DNA from: Longimicrobiaceae bacterium
GTDB taxonomy: Bacteria > Gemmatimonadota > Gemmatimonadetes > Longimicrobiales > Longimicrobiaceae
Reading direction: 5' to 3'
NCBI GenBank assembly: GCA_036375715.1
Contig: DASVBS010000018.1
Location: 1 to 33,841, forward strand
DNA length: 33,841 nt
Shown here piece by piece: positions 8,632 through 17,745 of the stretch (position 1 is its first letter; every line of letters starts with the position of its first letter). Made by a program: the position numbers and the translations under genes. The notes beneath the pieces were generated by a model, which was not told where the DNA came from, did not search any database, and was given only the letters and a program-made list of their open reading frames with translations.

Positions 8632-8949
8632 GCCGGGAAGTAACCCTTGTCGCCCGTCTCCTCGAGCCGGCGGAACAGTGCGAGGAGGCTCTGACTACCG
8701 ATGGGTTCGTCGGAGACACCCGCTTTGACTCCCCGCATCATCTTCTGATCAGCCAGCCCAGCCTGTGCGAGCGCTCGGTATGTTCGTACTCACGCCCATA
8801 CAGGTTGCAACTCGGCGGAAGCATCTGTTTGCTTGACTTCGCCGCCTTGCTGCCGCTCTGTGTGCAAAGGTAGGTCCGGCCACCGTCCCCCTCCTCTACG
8901 CCCGCTTCGCTTCGAGGCTACCCGCGCCATCCTCTCCGCGAGGCCGCTC
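8632..8949. other. 318-bp stretch with possible frame-shifted N-terminal remnant
   Basis: On the minus strand a frame from about 8790 to 8605 stays open (ALAQAG, SLLALFRRLEETGDKGYFPAW) and leads into the metallo-beta-lactamase pseudogene in a shifted frame. I do not recognise a family in its first part. The rest of the stretch shows nothing I can support. Confidence 0.35.
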
Positions 8950-9099
8950 ATGACCGTCCGCCCTGATCAGCTTCGTGACATCCGCATCGATAATCCGACG
9001 CGGTGCGACATCACTATCCTGCGCGGGACGCTACAGAAGCTCCACGTCTTTGTGGACGAGAAGGAAAGGCGGCGGGCCGAGATCGGCAACGACGCGTAG
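8950..9099 (+). CDS. Unrecognised 49-aa open frame
   Basis: The frame starts MTVRPDQLRDIRIDN and ends with a charged KERRRAEIGND tail. The composition is plausible for a small or truncated protein, but no Shine-Dalgarno is visible and I recognise no family. It lies in a decayed region ahead of a Pycsar-effector-like gene and could be a gene fragment. No function is proposed. Confidence 0.25.
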   Translation: MTVRPDQLRDIRIDNPTRCDITILRGTLQKLHVFVDEKERRRAEIGNDA

Positions 9100-9206
9100 C
9101 GCATTGCAGGCGATCCAGGAGCGGGCGCGAATCAAGGCGGACGGCCTGTCGAAGGACGGTGCGGAGCCAATGCATAAATGCAGCAGTGCCTTTGAATGGG
9201 GGGCTC

Positions 9207-9725
9207 ATGAGTAGGGCAATGCCCGCATTGCTGGATACCGTTTTCCAGCAGGTCGAAAGCCAGGTCCAGTTCGGAGACGCCAAGGCTTCCTTGCTGGTAG
9301 CTGGAGACGCAGTGCTAATCGCGGTTGGTGGCGGGGTAATTGAACTCGTTGCGGATTGCGTCGATCATGAGTTCAACATCAGCTGTATGGCTCATTCACC
9401 GAGCCTTGCCTTCGCGAGTGCAGCGATGGTCATTCTGCTCTTCGGGCTGGTGCTGGCCCTGCTTGCGGCCCGCCCAGCCAGGATTCACTCCAACCCTCCA
9501 GAAGACCTTTTTCTACTGAGCCACATTGCACGAATGGACAGAGATGCATTCACGAGGACGTTTGCCGACGCCGCCACCGAGGACGTTGTTCAGCAAGCGT
9601 TGAGCACGATCCATGGGAAAGCGACATATGCGAGCCGCAAGTTTCTTCTGCTGCGGCGATCGATCGATGCGACTTTGGCAGCCATCGGATTAATGGCAGC
9701 TGGCGTCGTTGCTTCCTTTTTGTAA
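9207..9725 (+). CDS. Pycsar-effector-like membrane protein (PycTM/DUF5706 type), apparently orphan
   Basis: The 172-aa start at 9207 is the first that gives the family N-terminus; GGGG just before it is a weak ribosome-binding site. The pattern is a short helix, then QFGDAKASLLVAGDAVLIAV, where Asp24 and Lys26 precede the first membrane span (about 27-46). A second span lies at about 66-88. A soluble segment follows with DLFLLSHIARMDRDAF, an alanine-rich amphipathic helix and ASRKFLLLRRS. A third span is at about 152-172. This order matches the transmembrane effectors of Pycsar antiphage systems, which respond to cyclic UMP or CMP by disrupting the membrane. No cyclase gene is visible nearby. 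The family call is by pattern recall; activity in this context is inferred. Confidence 0.6.
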   Translation: MSRAMPALLDTVFQQVESQVQFGDAKASLLVAGDAVLIAVGGGVIELVADCVDHEFNISCMAHSPSLAFASAAMVILLFGLVLALLAARPARIHSNPPEDLFLLSHIARMDRDAFTRTFADAATEDVVQQALSTIHGKATYASRKFLLLRRSIDATLAAIGLMAAGVVASFL

Positions 9726-9920
9726 GGGCCCGCAACACGGAACGGAACGCCGCTTTTGTGACTCGGGACGGCCCTTAGCTCCGATTTCCACACCCTCCCG
9801 TCCGCCATCGCCGAAGTTTGCTCGACCGGCCGTGGAACGAGTCCACCAACGATCCTGAACCGGTTCGGCGCCCCTCCGCGATGCGTGTGCCATGCGGCCC
9901 GCCACGGGACTTACGGCCAA

Positions 9921-11429
9921 TCATCTCACCAGCTCAGACGGCACGATCGGTTCGCCCTCCCAGTACCAGGTGTCGCCCTCCTTCCAGAGGACGCGCGACC
10001 GGCTGCCGGGCACGTGCGGCGCCGGATTGTCCGGAATCCAGCGTGCAAGATCCCGGATCACTTCCGCGTATTCCGGCTTTCCGGCCAGATTCGTGATCTC
10101 GTCCCGGTCGCGGTAGAGGTCGTACAGCTCCTGCGAACCATCCGCGTAGCGAATGTAGTGGTAGCGCTCCGTCCGGACGGCGGTGTTGCCCGGGTTGCTG
10201 TCGGTCATTGCCGGATGGTCCCGCGGGGCGGTCGGATCCTTCAGCTGTGGTACCATCGAAATCCCATCCAGCCCGCTCTTCGGAGGAAGGCCGGCGAGCT
10301 CCACCAGCGTCGGGTAGAGGTCCATCAGATCAGTCACTCGGGTCGACCTCGCCCCGCGCGTGATGCCCGGGCCAGCGTAGATGAGGGGGATATGGGTCGA
10401 GCGCTCCCAGAGCGTGTTCTTGCCCGTCAGGTCCTTCTCGCCGAAGTGGTACCCGTGGTCCGAGAAGACCACCACGATCGTATTGTCTGCCAGCCCGTTC
10501 CGCTCGAGCGCGTCGAGCACCCGACCGACCTGCGCGTCCATGAAAGAGATGGCGGCCAGGTAGGCCCGCACCTTCTTTTCCCACTCACGGTTCTCGAGCA
10601 ACCAGGAGAGCCGCGGCTCGGGCAGACGCCAGTTCAGGTACCACGCAAATTCCGGCACATCCTCCCGATCCCCGGGCGGAGCCGTCGGCAGAACGGGATT
10701 CTCCGGGTAGAGGTCGAACCACTTCTGTTCGGCGTAGTAGGGAACGTGGGTCGCGACGAACCCGAGGGCGAGGAAGAAGGGCTGCGTATTTCCCGCGGCA
10801 TGGATGCTGTCCAGCTTCTGCACACCCCAACGGGCGACGTGATAGTCGATGTGCAGCGTGTCCGTCCCCGGCGGCGAGACACCCCAGTCGACGGCCTTGA
10901 GATCCACCGGCTCGATGGGCTCCTTCACCAGCTTCTCCGGCGGGGACCAGCGCCGGGACAGGTTCGCCGTCTCCTGGAAATCGGCGTCTCCGTAGCCACC
11001 GTGGAAGATCTTCCCGGCCTGCATGGTCCAATAGCCGTGGGCCTGGAAATACTGCGGGAGCGTCACGACATCCTTCAGCGCCGGCACGGTGCGGAAGCCG
11101 GGCGCCAGCCCATAGACCCCGGTCGTCGTCTCCCGGAGTCCGGTCAGGAAGGCGGTGCGCGACGGGTTGCAGAGGGGGGCCGGGGTCTCGGCGTTCAGGA
11201 AGAGCGTGCCCCGCGCGGCCAGGCGGTCGAGGTTCGGGGTCTTCACCTGCGGATGAGTGCCCATCGCGCCCATCCAGTCGTTCCAGTCGTCGACGGCGAC
11301 GAAGAGGACATTTGGGCGACTAGCGTCCGCGTCCTGAGCGTGCACCATCCCCGCCGGGAGGAGGAGAGCCAGGAGGACAAGCGCCGACAGCCGCATCAGC
11401 CACGGGACCGGGTGTTCAACATCGGACAT
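9921..11429 (-). CDS. Secreted type I sulfatase
   Basis: The chosen start (502 aa) follows GGAGA and places a signal peptide at residues 1-32 (ending VHAQ). Metal residues Asp47 and Asp48 lie in VAVDDWND. The sulfatase signature CNPSRTAFLTG places Cys87 in C-x-P-S-R, the cysteine normally converted to formylglycine. Later SDHGYHFGEKD and GKNTLWERSTHIPL supply further metal and sulfate ligands. The layout is closest to iduronate-2-sulfatase-like members. It is the last gene of the sigma/FecR/SusCD operon, 83 bp after the SusD stop, so its likely job is desulfating the glycan imported by SusC/SusD. An anaerobic or aerobic formylglycine-generating enzyme would be needed elsewhere in the genome. 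The exact substrate cannot be read. Confidence 0.9.
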   Translation of the reverse strand: MSDVEHPVPWLMRLSALVLLALLLPAGMVHAQDADASRPNVLFVAVDDWNDWMGAMGTHPQVKTPNLDRLAARGTLFLNAETPAPLCNPSRTAFLTGLRETTTGVYGLAPGFRTVPALKDVVTLPQYFQAHGYWTMQAGKIFHGGYGDADFQETANLSRRWSPPEKLVKEPIEPVDLKAVDWGVSPPGTDTLHIDYHVARWGVQKLDSIHAAGNTQPFFLALGFVATHVPYYAEQKWFDLYPENPVLPTAPPGDREDVPEFAWYLNWRLPEPRLSWLLENREWEKKVRAYLAAISFMDAQVGRVLDALERNGLADNTIVVVFSDHGYHFGEKDLTGKNTLWERSTHIPLIYAGPGITRGARSTRVTDLMDLYPTLVELAGLPPKSGLDGISMVPQLKDPTAPRDHPAMTDSNPGNTAVRTERYHYIRYADGSQELYDLYRDRDEITNLAGKPEYAEVIRDLARWIPDNPAPHVPGSRSRVLWKEGDTWYWEGEPIVPSELVR

Positions 11430-11512
11430 GTTGTCTCCGTCGTTTGATCGGAAGAGCGAGACGCCGTGCGCAGCCCCAGCCGCGTCCCACTGAATGCATG
11501 GAGGCCAGGCTT

Positions 11513-13054
11513 CTACCACCCCGGATTCTGCTCGAGCGCACCATTGGTCGCCGCGATCTCCTGTGAGGGGATCGGCAGCAGGATTTCCGTTGGCTCGATC
11601 AGGAAGAAGCCTTTGAGCTCGGGGTTCTTCGCCCAGGTCTCCTTCGCCCAGGCCTGCATCACTTCGTAGGCGACGCCGAAGCGGACGAGGTCGAGCATGC
11701 GGTGACCCTCCCCGGCCAGCTCCACGGTGCGCTCGTTGAAGATCGCGCGGCCCACCGGGTCGGTTTCGAGGTAGGTGCCGGCCAGGAGCGGGTTTGCCGC
11801 GACATGCGCCAGGTCGATGGGCGCGAGGCCGGCACGCCTGCGCACCCGGTCAACGTACTCGATCGCCTTCGGCCCGTTGCCGAGCCGCCATTCGGCCTCG
11901 GCGAGCGAGAGCAGCGCGTCGGCGAAGCGAAACAGGATCACATTCCCGGCCTGTTGACCCTGCGCGTTTACGTACTCGGGCCAGACGAACTTCTTCAGCA
12001 CCGCCTTCGCCGAGTCCACCGCCGGATCTGTCCACCAAAGGATGCTCGCCTCTTTGCGCGCGTCACCCGGTTCGTAGCGGTCGACCAGCTGCATCGATGC
12101 GAGCATGTCGCCGCTCACGCCGACGCTCGCGGGGACGATCTGCCCGCGGGAGTTGTACGGCAGCAGGTCGCCGACCAGGCCCATGTCCGGCTGACCCGCC
12201 ACCCCGGCGCCGAACTGAAGCTCGAATATCGACTCCGCGTTGTTCACATTCCCGGGGTCGAAGACGTCCCGATAGTTGTCGAGCAGCCGGTACCCGTAAG
12301 GCGAAACATCACCCGTCCCCACCACAATGCCCAGCGCCGCGGCCGCCTTCTCGTAGTCCTGCGTCAGTAGGTACGTGCGGCCCAGCAGAAACTCCGCCGC
12401 ACCCTTCGTGGCGCGCCCCGGCTGCGGCCAGCTCACCGGCAGCTTGGCCACCGCATCCTGTAGATCCGCGACGATCTGCGCGTAGACCTCCTCGACGGGC
12501 GCACGGCCGGAGGGCATTGCTTCTTCGGGCGACTTGACCTCCGCTAACACCAGCGGGACGGCACCGTAGAACTGCACCAGGTACCAGTACGAGAGCGCCC
12601 GGATGAACTTCGCCTGACCGATGATCTGGTCCTTCTGCGTCTGGTCCTCGAAGGTCACCCCGTCAACGCGGCTCAGGATGGTGTTCGTCTGGGCAATGGT
12701 GTGGTAGGCGCGGCTCCACTGGTCGGCGAAGTAGGCGTTCGACGGCGCCGCGTACCACTCCGCGATAGGCTTGCCCGAGGGGCTGGTCGATAGGCGTTGC
12801 GGATCCGTGATGCAGCAGTCGAAGCGCAGCTCCGTGATCGTCCGGTAGGCCGTGTTGGCGATCCCGGCCTGCGCACGGAGCCGGGAGTACGCACTGTTGA
12901 TTGCCGATTCGAAGTGCTCCGGCTTCTCGTAGTAGGTCTCGGTAGTCGTGAACGACGCGGGCTCCGGCTGGAGGAACGACTCGCATCCCGTCCACAGCAC
13001 TGGCAGGCAGGAAACTCCGGCGGCCGCCAACATCGATTTCCAGGATCGCATCAT
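11513..13054 (-). CDS. SusD-like outer-membrane glycan-binding lipoprotein
   Basis: The protein is 513 aa with a lipoprotein-type leader reaching a WTGC site at Cys24. ATGATG at the start leaves a one-codon ambiguity, and GAGG precedes it. SusD/RagB features are present. The N-terminal TPR-like helices include FESAINSAYSRLR, AKFIRALSYWYLVQFYGAVPLVL and GAAEFLLGRTYLL. The C-terminal half includes FRFADALLSLAEAEWRLGN, VDRVRRRAGL, NERTVELAGEGHRMLDLVRFG and the closing LLPIPSQEI...LEQNPGW. SusD proteins cap a SusC barrel and capture oligosaccharides at the cell surface. The gene lies 61 bp after the SusC stop and is surely its partner. Confidence 0.95.
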   Translation of the reverse strand: MMRSWKSMLAAAGVSCLPVLWTGCESFLQPEPASFTTTETYYEKPEHFESAINSAYSRLRAQAGIANTAYRTITELRFDCCITDPQRLSTSPSGKPIAEWYAAPSNAYFADQWSRAYHTIAQTNTILSRVDGVTFEDQTQKDQIIGQAKFIRALSYWYLVQFYGAVPLVLAEVKSPEEAMPSGRAPVEEVYAQIVADLQDAVAKLPVSWPQPGRATKGAAEFLLGRTYLLTQDYEKAAAALGIVVGTGDVSPYGYRLLDNYRDVFDPGNVNNAESIFELQFGAGVAGQPDMGLVGDLLPYNSRGQIVPASVGVSGDMLASMQLVDRYEPGDARKEASILWWTDPAVDSAKAVLKKFVWPEYVNAQGQQAGNVILFRFADALLSLAEAEWRLGNGPKAIEYVDRVRRRAGLAPIDLAHVAANPLLAGTYLETDPVGRAIFNERTVELAGEGHRMLDLVRFGVAYEVMQAWAKETWAKNPELKGFFLIEPTEILLPIPSQEIAATNGALEQNPGW

Positions 13055-13115
13055 TGACCTCGTTGGATAGCGGCGAAGGGCGGCCGCCGGTCATCAGCGG
13101 CCGGTCCCGATCGCC

Positions 13116-16100
13116 CTAGAACTGGAGATCCACGCCGAGCGTCAGCTGTCGAGCGACCGGATAGGCGAAGTTCTCCATGCCCAGCGTCAGCGTCCCCGCC
13201 GCCTGGTTACTCTGCGCCTCGGGGTTGCCGCGAAATCCGGTGAGGATGAGCGGGTTCTCGACGGTCATGTAGAGGTCCGCCAGTCCCAGCCCGCCGACCT
13301 GGGGCAGGTTGTAGCGCAGCGTCACGTTCCGGAGCCAGAGGTTCGAGCCCGAAGCCACGACGCCGCTGTGCTGCACGTGGAAGCGGCGGATCGCCTCGCG
13401 GCTACCGAGCGGCGTTGGCATCCTGCCCGGCCGCTCCGGGGTCCACATGTTCTCCACGTACTCCGCCGCGACGTTGAACACACCCTCGACGTTCATCGCC
13501 GACTGGTAGTAGCCAAAGCGCAGTACGTCGCCCCCCTTCCTGCCGGTGATGCTGGCCCGGAGGTCGAAGCGGCCCAGAGTCACCGAGTTGGTGATTCCGA
13601 AGGTGAAATCGGGGTGCGGATTACCGATGATGGCGTAGTCACCCTCCGGCGGCACGCCCGCGGTGATGACGCCGTCGCCGTTTACATCCTTCCAGCGCAC
13701 GTTGCCGGGGATCACGCCGGGATCCTCCGGCCCCGCGGCGATCTCCTCCTCGCTCTGGTAGATGCCGTCCTGTACCAGGCCAATGAACATCGCCAGCGGC
13801 TGGCCGACCGCCGTCATGTGGGTGGGCTGGCCGCCCCAGTTGCCCGAGAAGATCGGTTCGCTGCCTGGCAGCGCGAGGACCTTGTTACGGTTCAGCGACC
13901 AGTTGATGTCGGTCGACCAGGAGAAGTCTTCCGTCAGCACGTTCTGGCTGGAGATGCCGATCTCTATGCCGCGGTTGCGTACTGTCCCACCGTTGTCGGT
14001 GACAGTCTCGAACCCGGAGCTCGTTGGCAGAGAGCGCTGCACCAGCAGATCGGTGGTCCGACGGTCGTAGGCGTCGATCGTGGCCCGCACACGGTAGTCA
14101 AAGAGGCCCAGATCGAGGCCGACGTTCCACTCATTCGTCCGCTCCCAACCGAGCCGCGGATTGCCCAGAGTAGCGACTTCTCTCCCGCCCGCCACAGAGC
14201 CGCCATACAGGTAGTCATCGCGCTCCACCACACCGAGACTCGAGTAGTTGCCTATCTGGTTGTTGCCTGTCCGGCCGTAGGAGACGCGCAGCCGCAGTTC
14301 GGGAATGGTCCCACTCAGACCCGACATGAACCGCTCGTTGTGGAAGTTCCACGCGACCGCACCCGACGGGAAAGCGCCCCAGCGGTTCTGCGCGCCGAAA
14401 CGGGAGGAGCCGTCGAGTCGCATGGTGCCCGTGAAGACGAATCGGTCGTCCAGGTTGTAATTCACACGACCGAGGTAGGACAGCAGCGACCAGCCCTGCT
14501 CGTCGCTCGAGCCGACAAGGTTGGAGGCCACATTGAGCGTCCGGATGTCGTCGTCCGGAAAGTCGCCGTCGAAGGTGGCGTCGTAGCTGTTCTGCTGCTG
14601 GAAGGTGACGCCGGCCAGTCCTTCGAGCCGCCCCGGACCGACGTCGGTCGTGAGGTTCAGGGTCGTCTCGCTGAGCCAGTTCAGGAAGTTGCTGGCGGAG
14701 TAGGCACCGGACGGAACGGAGGGCGGTGGCCGGTTGGTGCCGCCGATGGTGGAGGGTGAGAAGTACTTCCGCTCGCCCTGCACCCACTGCGCGTTCAGCG
14801 TGGTGTTGGCAATGAGTCCGTGCCCGAGGTCGAACCTCAGGTACGACGAGGCCAGGGCACTCAGGCGGTTCCGCTCGTCCTGCGTGTTTTCGAGGACGTA
14901 GCGCGGATTCGGGAAGGTCCAGACGCCGGGACAGACCTCTGAGGAGTCGATGAATGGGGCTAGGTTGCCATCTTCGTCGTACGGGCTGGCGAGCGGGCAG
15001 GCCAGCATCGGGACTCCCGTCGCGCTGTTGCGACCCTCCCCCACATTGGGCTGATTGCGCCGCGTGTAACTCGGGGCCAGGCGCAGTCCGGCCTCGAGCC
15101 AGGGAGCGAGCTGTGAATCCAGGTTGGCGCGCAGGCTGAGCCGGGTGAAGTCCGTGCTCGGTACGATCCCCTGCTGCTGCTGGAACCCAGCGGAGAAGAA
15201 CGAGCGGACCGCCTGGCTCCCGCCGCTCACTGAAGCCTGTACGTTGTAGAGGTAGGCCGGCCGGCTCACGAGGTCGAACCAGTCCGTGCCCTCCCCGTAG
15301 GCGTCGGGGTTGCGGTAGGGTTCGGGAATCTCGCTGATCACCCCGCGATCGACCATGTCCTGATATCGGATGTTCTGCCAGGTGGCGAACTGGCGGGCAT
15401 TCGCCATCTTCGGCCGCATCCATTCGATCTCGTTCTGTATGCCGGCGTAGGCGGAGATTCGGACTTGGCGCGGTCCGACGCGCCCGCTCTTCGTGGTGAT
15501 GAGCACCACGCCGTTGGAGGCGCGCGAACCGTAGATGGCGGTGGCTGAGGCGTCCTTCAGCACGGTGATGGACTCGATGTCCTCCGCGGGGATGTTGGCG
15601 AGCGGGTTCCTCAGCCGCGCCTCCGCCTGATTGTCCGGCTGCGGCAGCGCAAAGCCGTCGACCACGAAGAGCGGCTGGTTGCCCGCCCCGACGGCGCCCA
15701 CCCCGCGCACCTGGATCTGCGGCGCACTCCCCGGTAGACCCGTCGGCATCGTGACGTTCACCCCGGCGATCTGGCCGACGAGCGCCTGGTCGGGGCTGCT
15801 GTGCGGGATGGACTCGAGCTGTTCCGGATCCACGACGCCAATGGAACCGGTCACATCCCGCCTCCGTGCCGTGCCGTAGCCGACCGCCACCAGGCCTTCC
15901 AGCTCTACGGCCTGGGCCGAGAGCTGGATGTCGGCCGTCGCGGTCTGGTCGTCCACGACGGTGACCGACTGGGTGGCCTCGTTATAGCCGGGGTACGCAG
16001 CTCGGATCGTCTGCCTGCCCGCGGGAACGCCGGTGATGGTGTAGCGTCCCTGCTCGTCCGTCAGGTCGCTGAGCGGCGTGCCCACCACGTTGACCACCGC

Positions 16101-16649
16101 GCCGGTGAGCGGCTGCCCATCCGTACCGGTGACGACCCCGGTGATCGTTCCCTCGACCCGGCTGCCCCGCTCCGCCACGGCAGGCGACGAGAGAGACACC
16201 AGCGAGGCTTGCATCGGCGGCCGCGAGGCGAGCATCCCCCGCGTCAAGAACGGCGACATCCGACCAAGGGCGTCATCCGACCGGCGCGCGGTGTCGAGCA
16301 CTACGACCTGGCCGCGGATCTCCTGGTAGGAGAACCGCGTCCGAGCAAGCATCCGGTCCAGCGCCTGGGCGATGGTGGAAGATTGGCACTCGCAGGTCAC
16401 TCGATCGGCGGGCGAGAGGAGACTCGGGCTGAACGAGACCGGCACGCCGGAGCTCTGGTAGAGGCGAATCAGGGCCTTATCGAGGGGCACGTCCCTCACG
16501 CTGAGCTTCGCCAGTCGCTGCAGTACGGGGACATTCTCCGCCCCGGCGACTTCTCTCACCGCGACAGGCCCCAGGTGCTGGGCGCTCGCCGTCGTCGCGG
16601 TCAGCATCGCCGCGACCAGGGCGCCGCCGAAACGCGCGATCAGACTCAT
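13116..16649 (-). CDS. SusC-like TonB-dependent outer-membrane transporter with STN domain
   Basis: The start at 16649 (1177 aa) has GGAGG upstream and overlaps the FecR stop as ATGA. It gives a Sec signal (ending ASAQ). The domains are, in order: an STN domain (about 45-115, with VRDVPLDKALIRLYQSSGVPV), a carboxypeptidase-like regulatory domain (about 165-240, GVVTGTDGQPLTGAVVNVVG), a TonB plug (VGYGTARRRDVTGSI, then VRGVGAVGAGNQPLFVVDGF and ATAIYGSRASNGVVLITTK), and a 22-strand-type barrel ending VDLQF. The STN domain is what such transporters use to signal to a FecR anti-sigma factor, and that gene lies directly upstream. It should import a glycan fragment delivered by SusD and activate its own operon when loaded. 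Confidence 0.95.
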   Translation of the reverse strand: MSLIARFGGALVAAMLTATTASAQHLGPVAVREVAGAENVPVLQRLAKLSVRDVPLDKALIRLYQSSGVPVSFSPSLLSPADRVTCECQSSTIAQALDRMLARTRFSYQEIRGQVVVLDTARRSDDALGRMSPFLTRGMLASRPPMQASLVSLSSPAVAERGSRVEGTITGVVTGTDGQPLTGAVVNVVGTPLSDLTDEQGRYTITGVPAGRQTIRAAYPGYNEATQSVTVVDDQTATADIQLSAQAVELEGLVAVGYGTARRRDVTGSIGVVDPEQLESIPHSSPDQALVGQIAGVNVTMPTGLPGSAPQIQVRGVGAVGAGNQPLFVVDGFALPQPDNQAEARLRNPLANIPAEDIESITVLKDASATAIYGSRASNGVVLITTKSGRVGPRQVRISAYAGIQNEIEWMRPKMANARQFATWQNIRYQDMVDRGVISEIPEPYRNPDAYGEGTDWFDLVSRPAYLYNVQASVSGGSQAVRSFFSAGFQQQQGIVPSTDFTRLSLRANLDSQLAPWLEAGLRLAPSYTRRNQPNVGEGRNSATGVPMLACPLASPYDEDGNLAPFIDSSEVCPGVWTFPNPRYVLENTQDERNRLSALASSYLRFDLGHGLIANTTLNAQWVQGERKYFSPSTIGGTNRPPPSVPSGAYSASNFLNWLSETTLNLTTDVGPGRLEGLAGVTFQQQNSYDATFDGDFPDDDIRTLNVASNLVGSSDEQGWSLLSYLGRVNYNLDDRFVFTGTMRLDGSSRFGAQNRWGAFPSGAVAWNFHNERFMSGLSGTIPELRLRVSYGRTGNNQIGNYSSLGVVERDDYLYGGSVAGGREVATLGNPRLGWERTNEWNVGLDLGLFDYRVRATIDAYDRRTTDLLVQRSLPTSSGFETVTDNGGTVRNRGIEIGISSQNVLTEDFSWSTDINWSLNRNKVLALPGSEPIFSGNWGGQPTHMTAVGQPLAMFIGLVQDGIYQSEEEIAAGPEDPGVIPGNVRWKDVNGDGVITAGVPPEGDYAIIGNPHPDFTFGITNSVTLGRFDLRASITGRKGGDVLRFGYYQSAMNVEGVFNVAAEYVENMWTPERPGRMPTPLGSREAIRRFHVQHSGVVASGSNLWLRNVTLRYNLPQVGGLGLADLYMTVENPLILTGFRGNPEAQSNQAAGTLTLGMENFAYPVARQLTLGVDLQF

Positions 16650-17680
16650 GCTCCCTCCCGAGGGTTCAGGGACCGGGATTGAATCCATCTCGATTGGTCG
16701 GAGGGCGCGTGAGCCGGTTCGATTCGGGCGACGCCGTCCTCCACCACACAGCTGGCCTGCATGACGCCGCAGACAATCGCGAACACGTCGTCGAAGGTTC
16801 GGTCGGCATACCAGCCGGTGAGGGTCATGGCGGCGAGGGTGCTGTCCGTCACCTCCACGCGCACGCCATAGGCGCGCTCCAGCTCGGCAGCGACCTCGCG
16901 CAGCGGGGTGGACTGAAAGACGAGGAAGTGGTCGATCCAGGCGACCAGCGGTTGGACGTCCGGGACCTTCACCGGGGCGGTCGTCGTGCCCTCCGAGATT
17001 CGAGTGACCTCGCCCGCGGTCACCTCGACCTCCTGCCCCCCGACGCCCAGGGCGACGCGCCCCTCGAGCACCACGAGACGTAGGTCCTCGCCGCGGGTGC
17101 GGATCTCGAACCGGGTCCCGAGCACCTGGGCGTCACCTGCGGGCGTGCGTACCCGGAAGGGGTAGCCGGGCATCTTGGCGACCGCGAAGTAGGCCTGACC
17201 GTCCAGAAAGACCTCGCGCGTACCCCGCGCCCCCGAGAGTCGTAGCCGGCTCTCCGGCCCCAACCTCACGATCGTCCCGTCCGCCAACGCCACGGTGGCT
17301 TTCTCCTCCGGGCCGGTGACGAACTCCCCCGCTCCGAGGCTGAAGCGGTGGCGCGGGAGGAGGTCGGAGACCTCGAGGAACATCAGCAGCAGAACGGCGG
17401 CGGCCGCAAGCGCGCCCCCCCACACCCCCACACCGGCGCGCCATCCAGATCGACCCAGCGCCCGACACCAGCGCCGCTCGGCGCGGCGGATCAGGACCGC
17501 CGCAGGCGGGGAGTCGGGCACCTGATCGTCGGCCTCAGCCGACTCCGCGAACTCCAGGAGGTGCAGCATCGCCGCGTGGTACGCCGCATTCTCCGGCGAC
17601 GCCTCGCGCCAGCGGTACAGCCGAACCCTTTCCTCGGGGGCGGCTCGCCCCTTCAGAAATCGGCAGATCAGTTCGTCCAT
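16646..17680 (-). CDS. FecR-type transmembrane anti-sigma factor
   Basis: The 344-aa protein begins MDELICRFLKGRAAPEERVRLYRW, the typical cytoplasmic anti-sigma segment. A single membrane span lies at about residues 83-104. The periplasmic FecR domain follows: KATVALADGTIVRLGPESRLRL, REVFLDGQAYFAVA, PFRVRTPAGDAQVLGTRFEIR. The C-terminal STN-like part contains PLREVAAELERAYGVRVEV and MTLTGWYADRTFDDVFAIV. Longer frames upstream overlap the sigma gene and are unlikely. It holds the upstream ECF sigma factor inactive until the SusC STN domain signals transport. Its stop overlaps the SusC start, so the two are translationally coupled. Confidence 0.92.
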   Translation of the reverse strand: MDELICRFLKGRAAPEERVRLYRWREASPENAAYHAAMLHLLEFAESAEADDQVPDSPPAAVLIRRAERRWCRALGRSGWRAGVGVWGGALAAAAVLLLMFLEVSDLLPRHRFSLGAGEFVTGPEEKATVALADGTIVRLGPESRLRLSGARGTREVFLDGQAYFAVAKMPGYPFRVRTPAGDAQVLGTRFEIRTRGEDLRLVVLEGRVALGVGGQEVEVTAGEVTRISEGTTTAPVKVPDVQPLVAWIDHFLVFQSTPLREVAAELERAYGVRVEVTDSTLAAMTLTGWYADRTFDDVFAIVCGVMQASCVVEDGVARIEPAHAPSDQSRWIQSRSLNPREGA

Positions 17681-17745
17681 TGGGATTCTCTGGAGTCGGT
17701 CGCTCACGGTGGACAACGGGCCGCCGCGCTGGCCCGGATCACGGC

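Noticed and set aside
9723-9777. 8-bp inverted repeat TAAGGGCC...GGCCCTTA after the Pycsar-like gene
   Set aside because: The 39-nt loop and absence of a T-run make it a poor terminator. An 8-bp match is easily chance in GC-rich DNA.
9885-11447. Long plus-strand open frame (520 codons) opposite the sulfatase
   Set aside because: It is the antisense of a gene with an intact sulfatase signature. The length is explained by high GC content.
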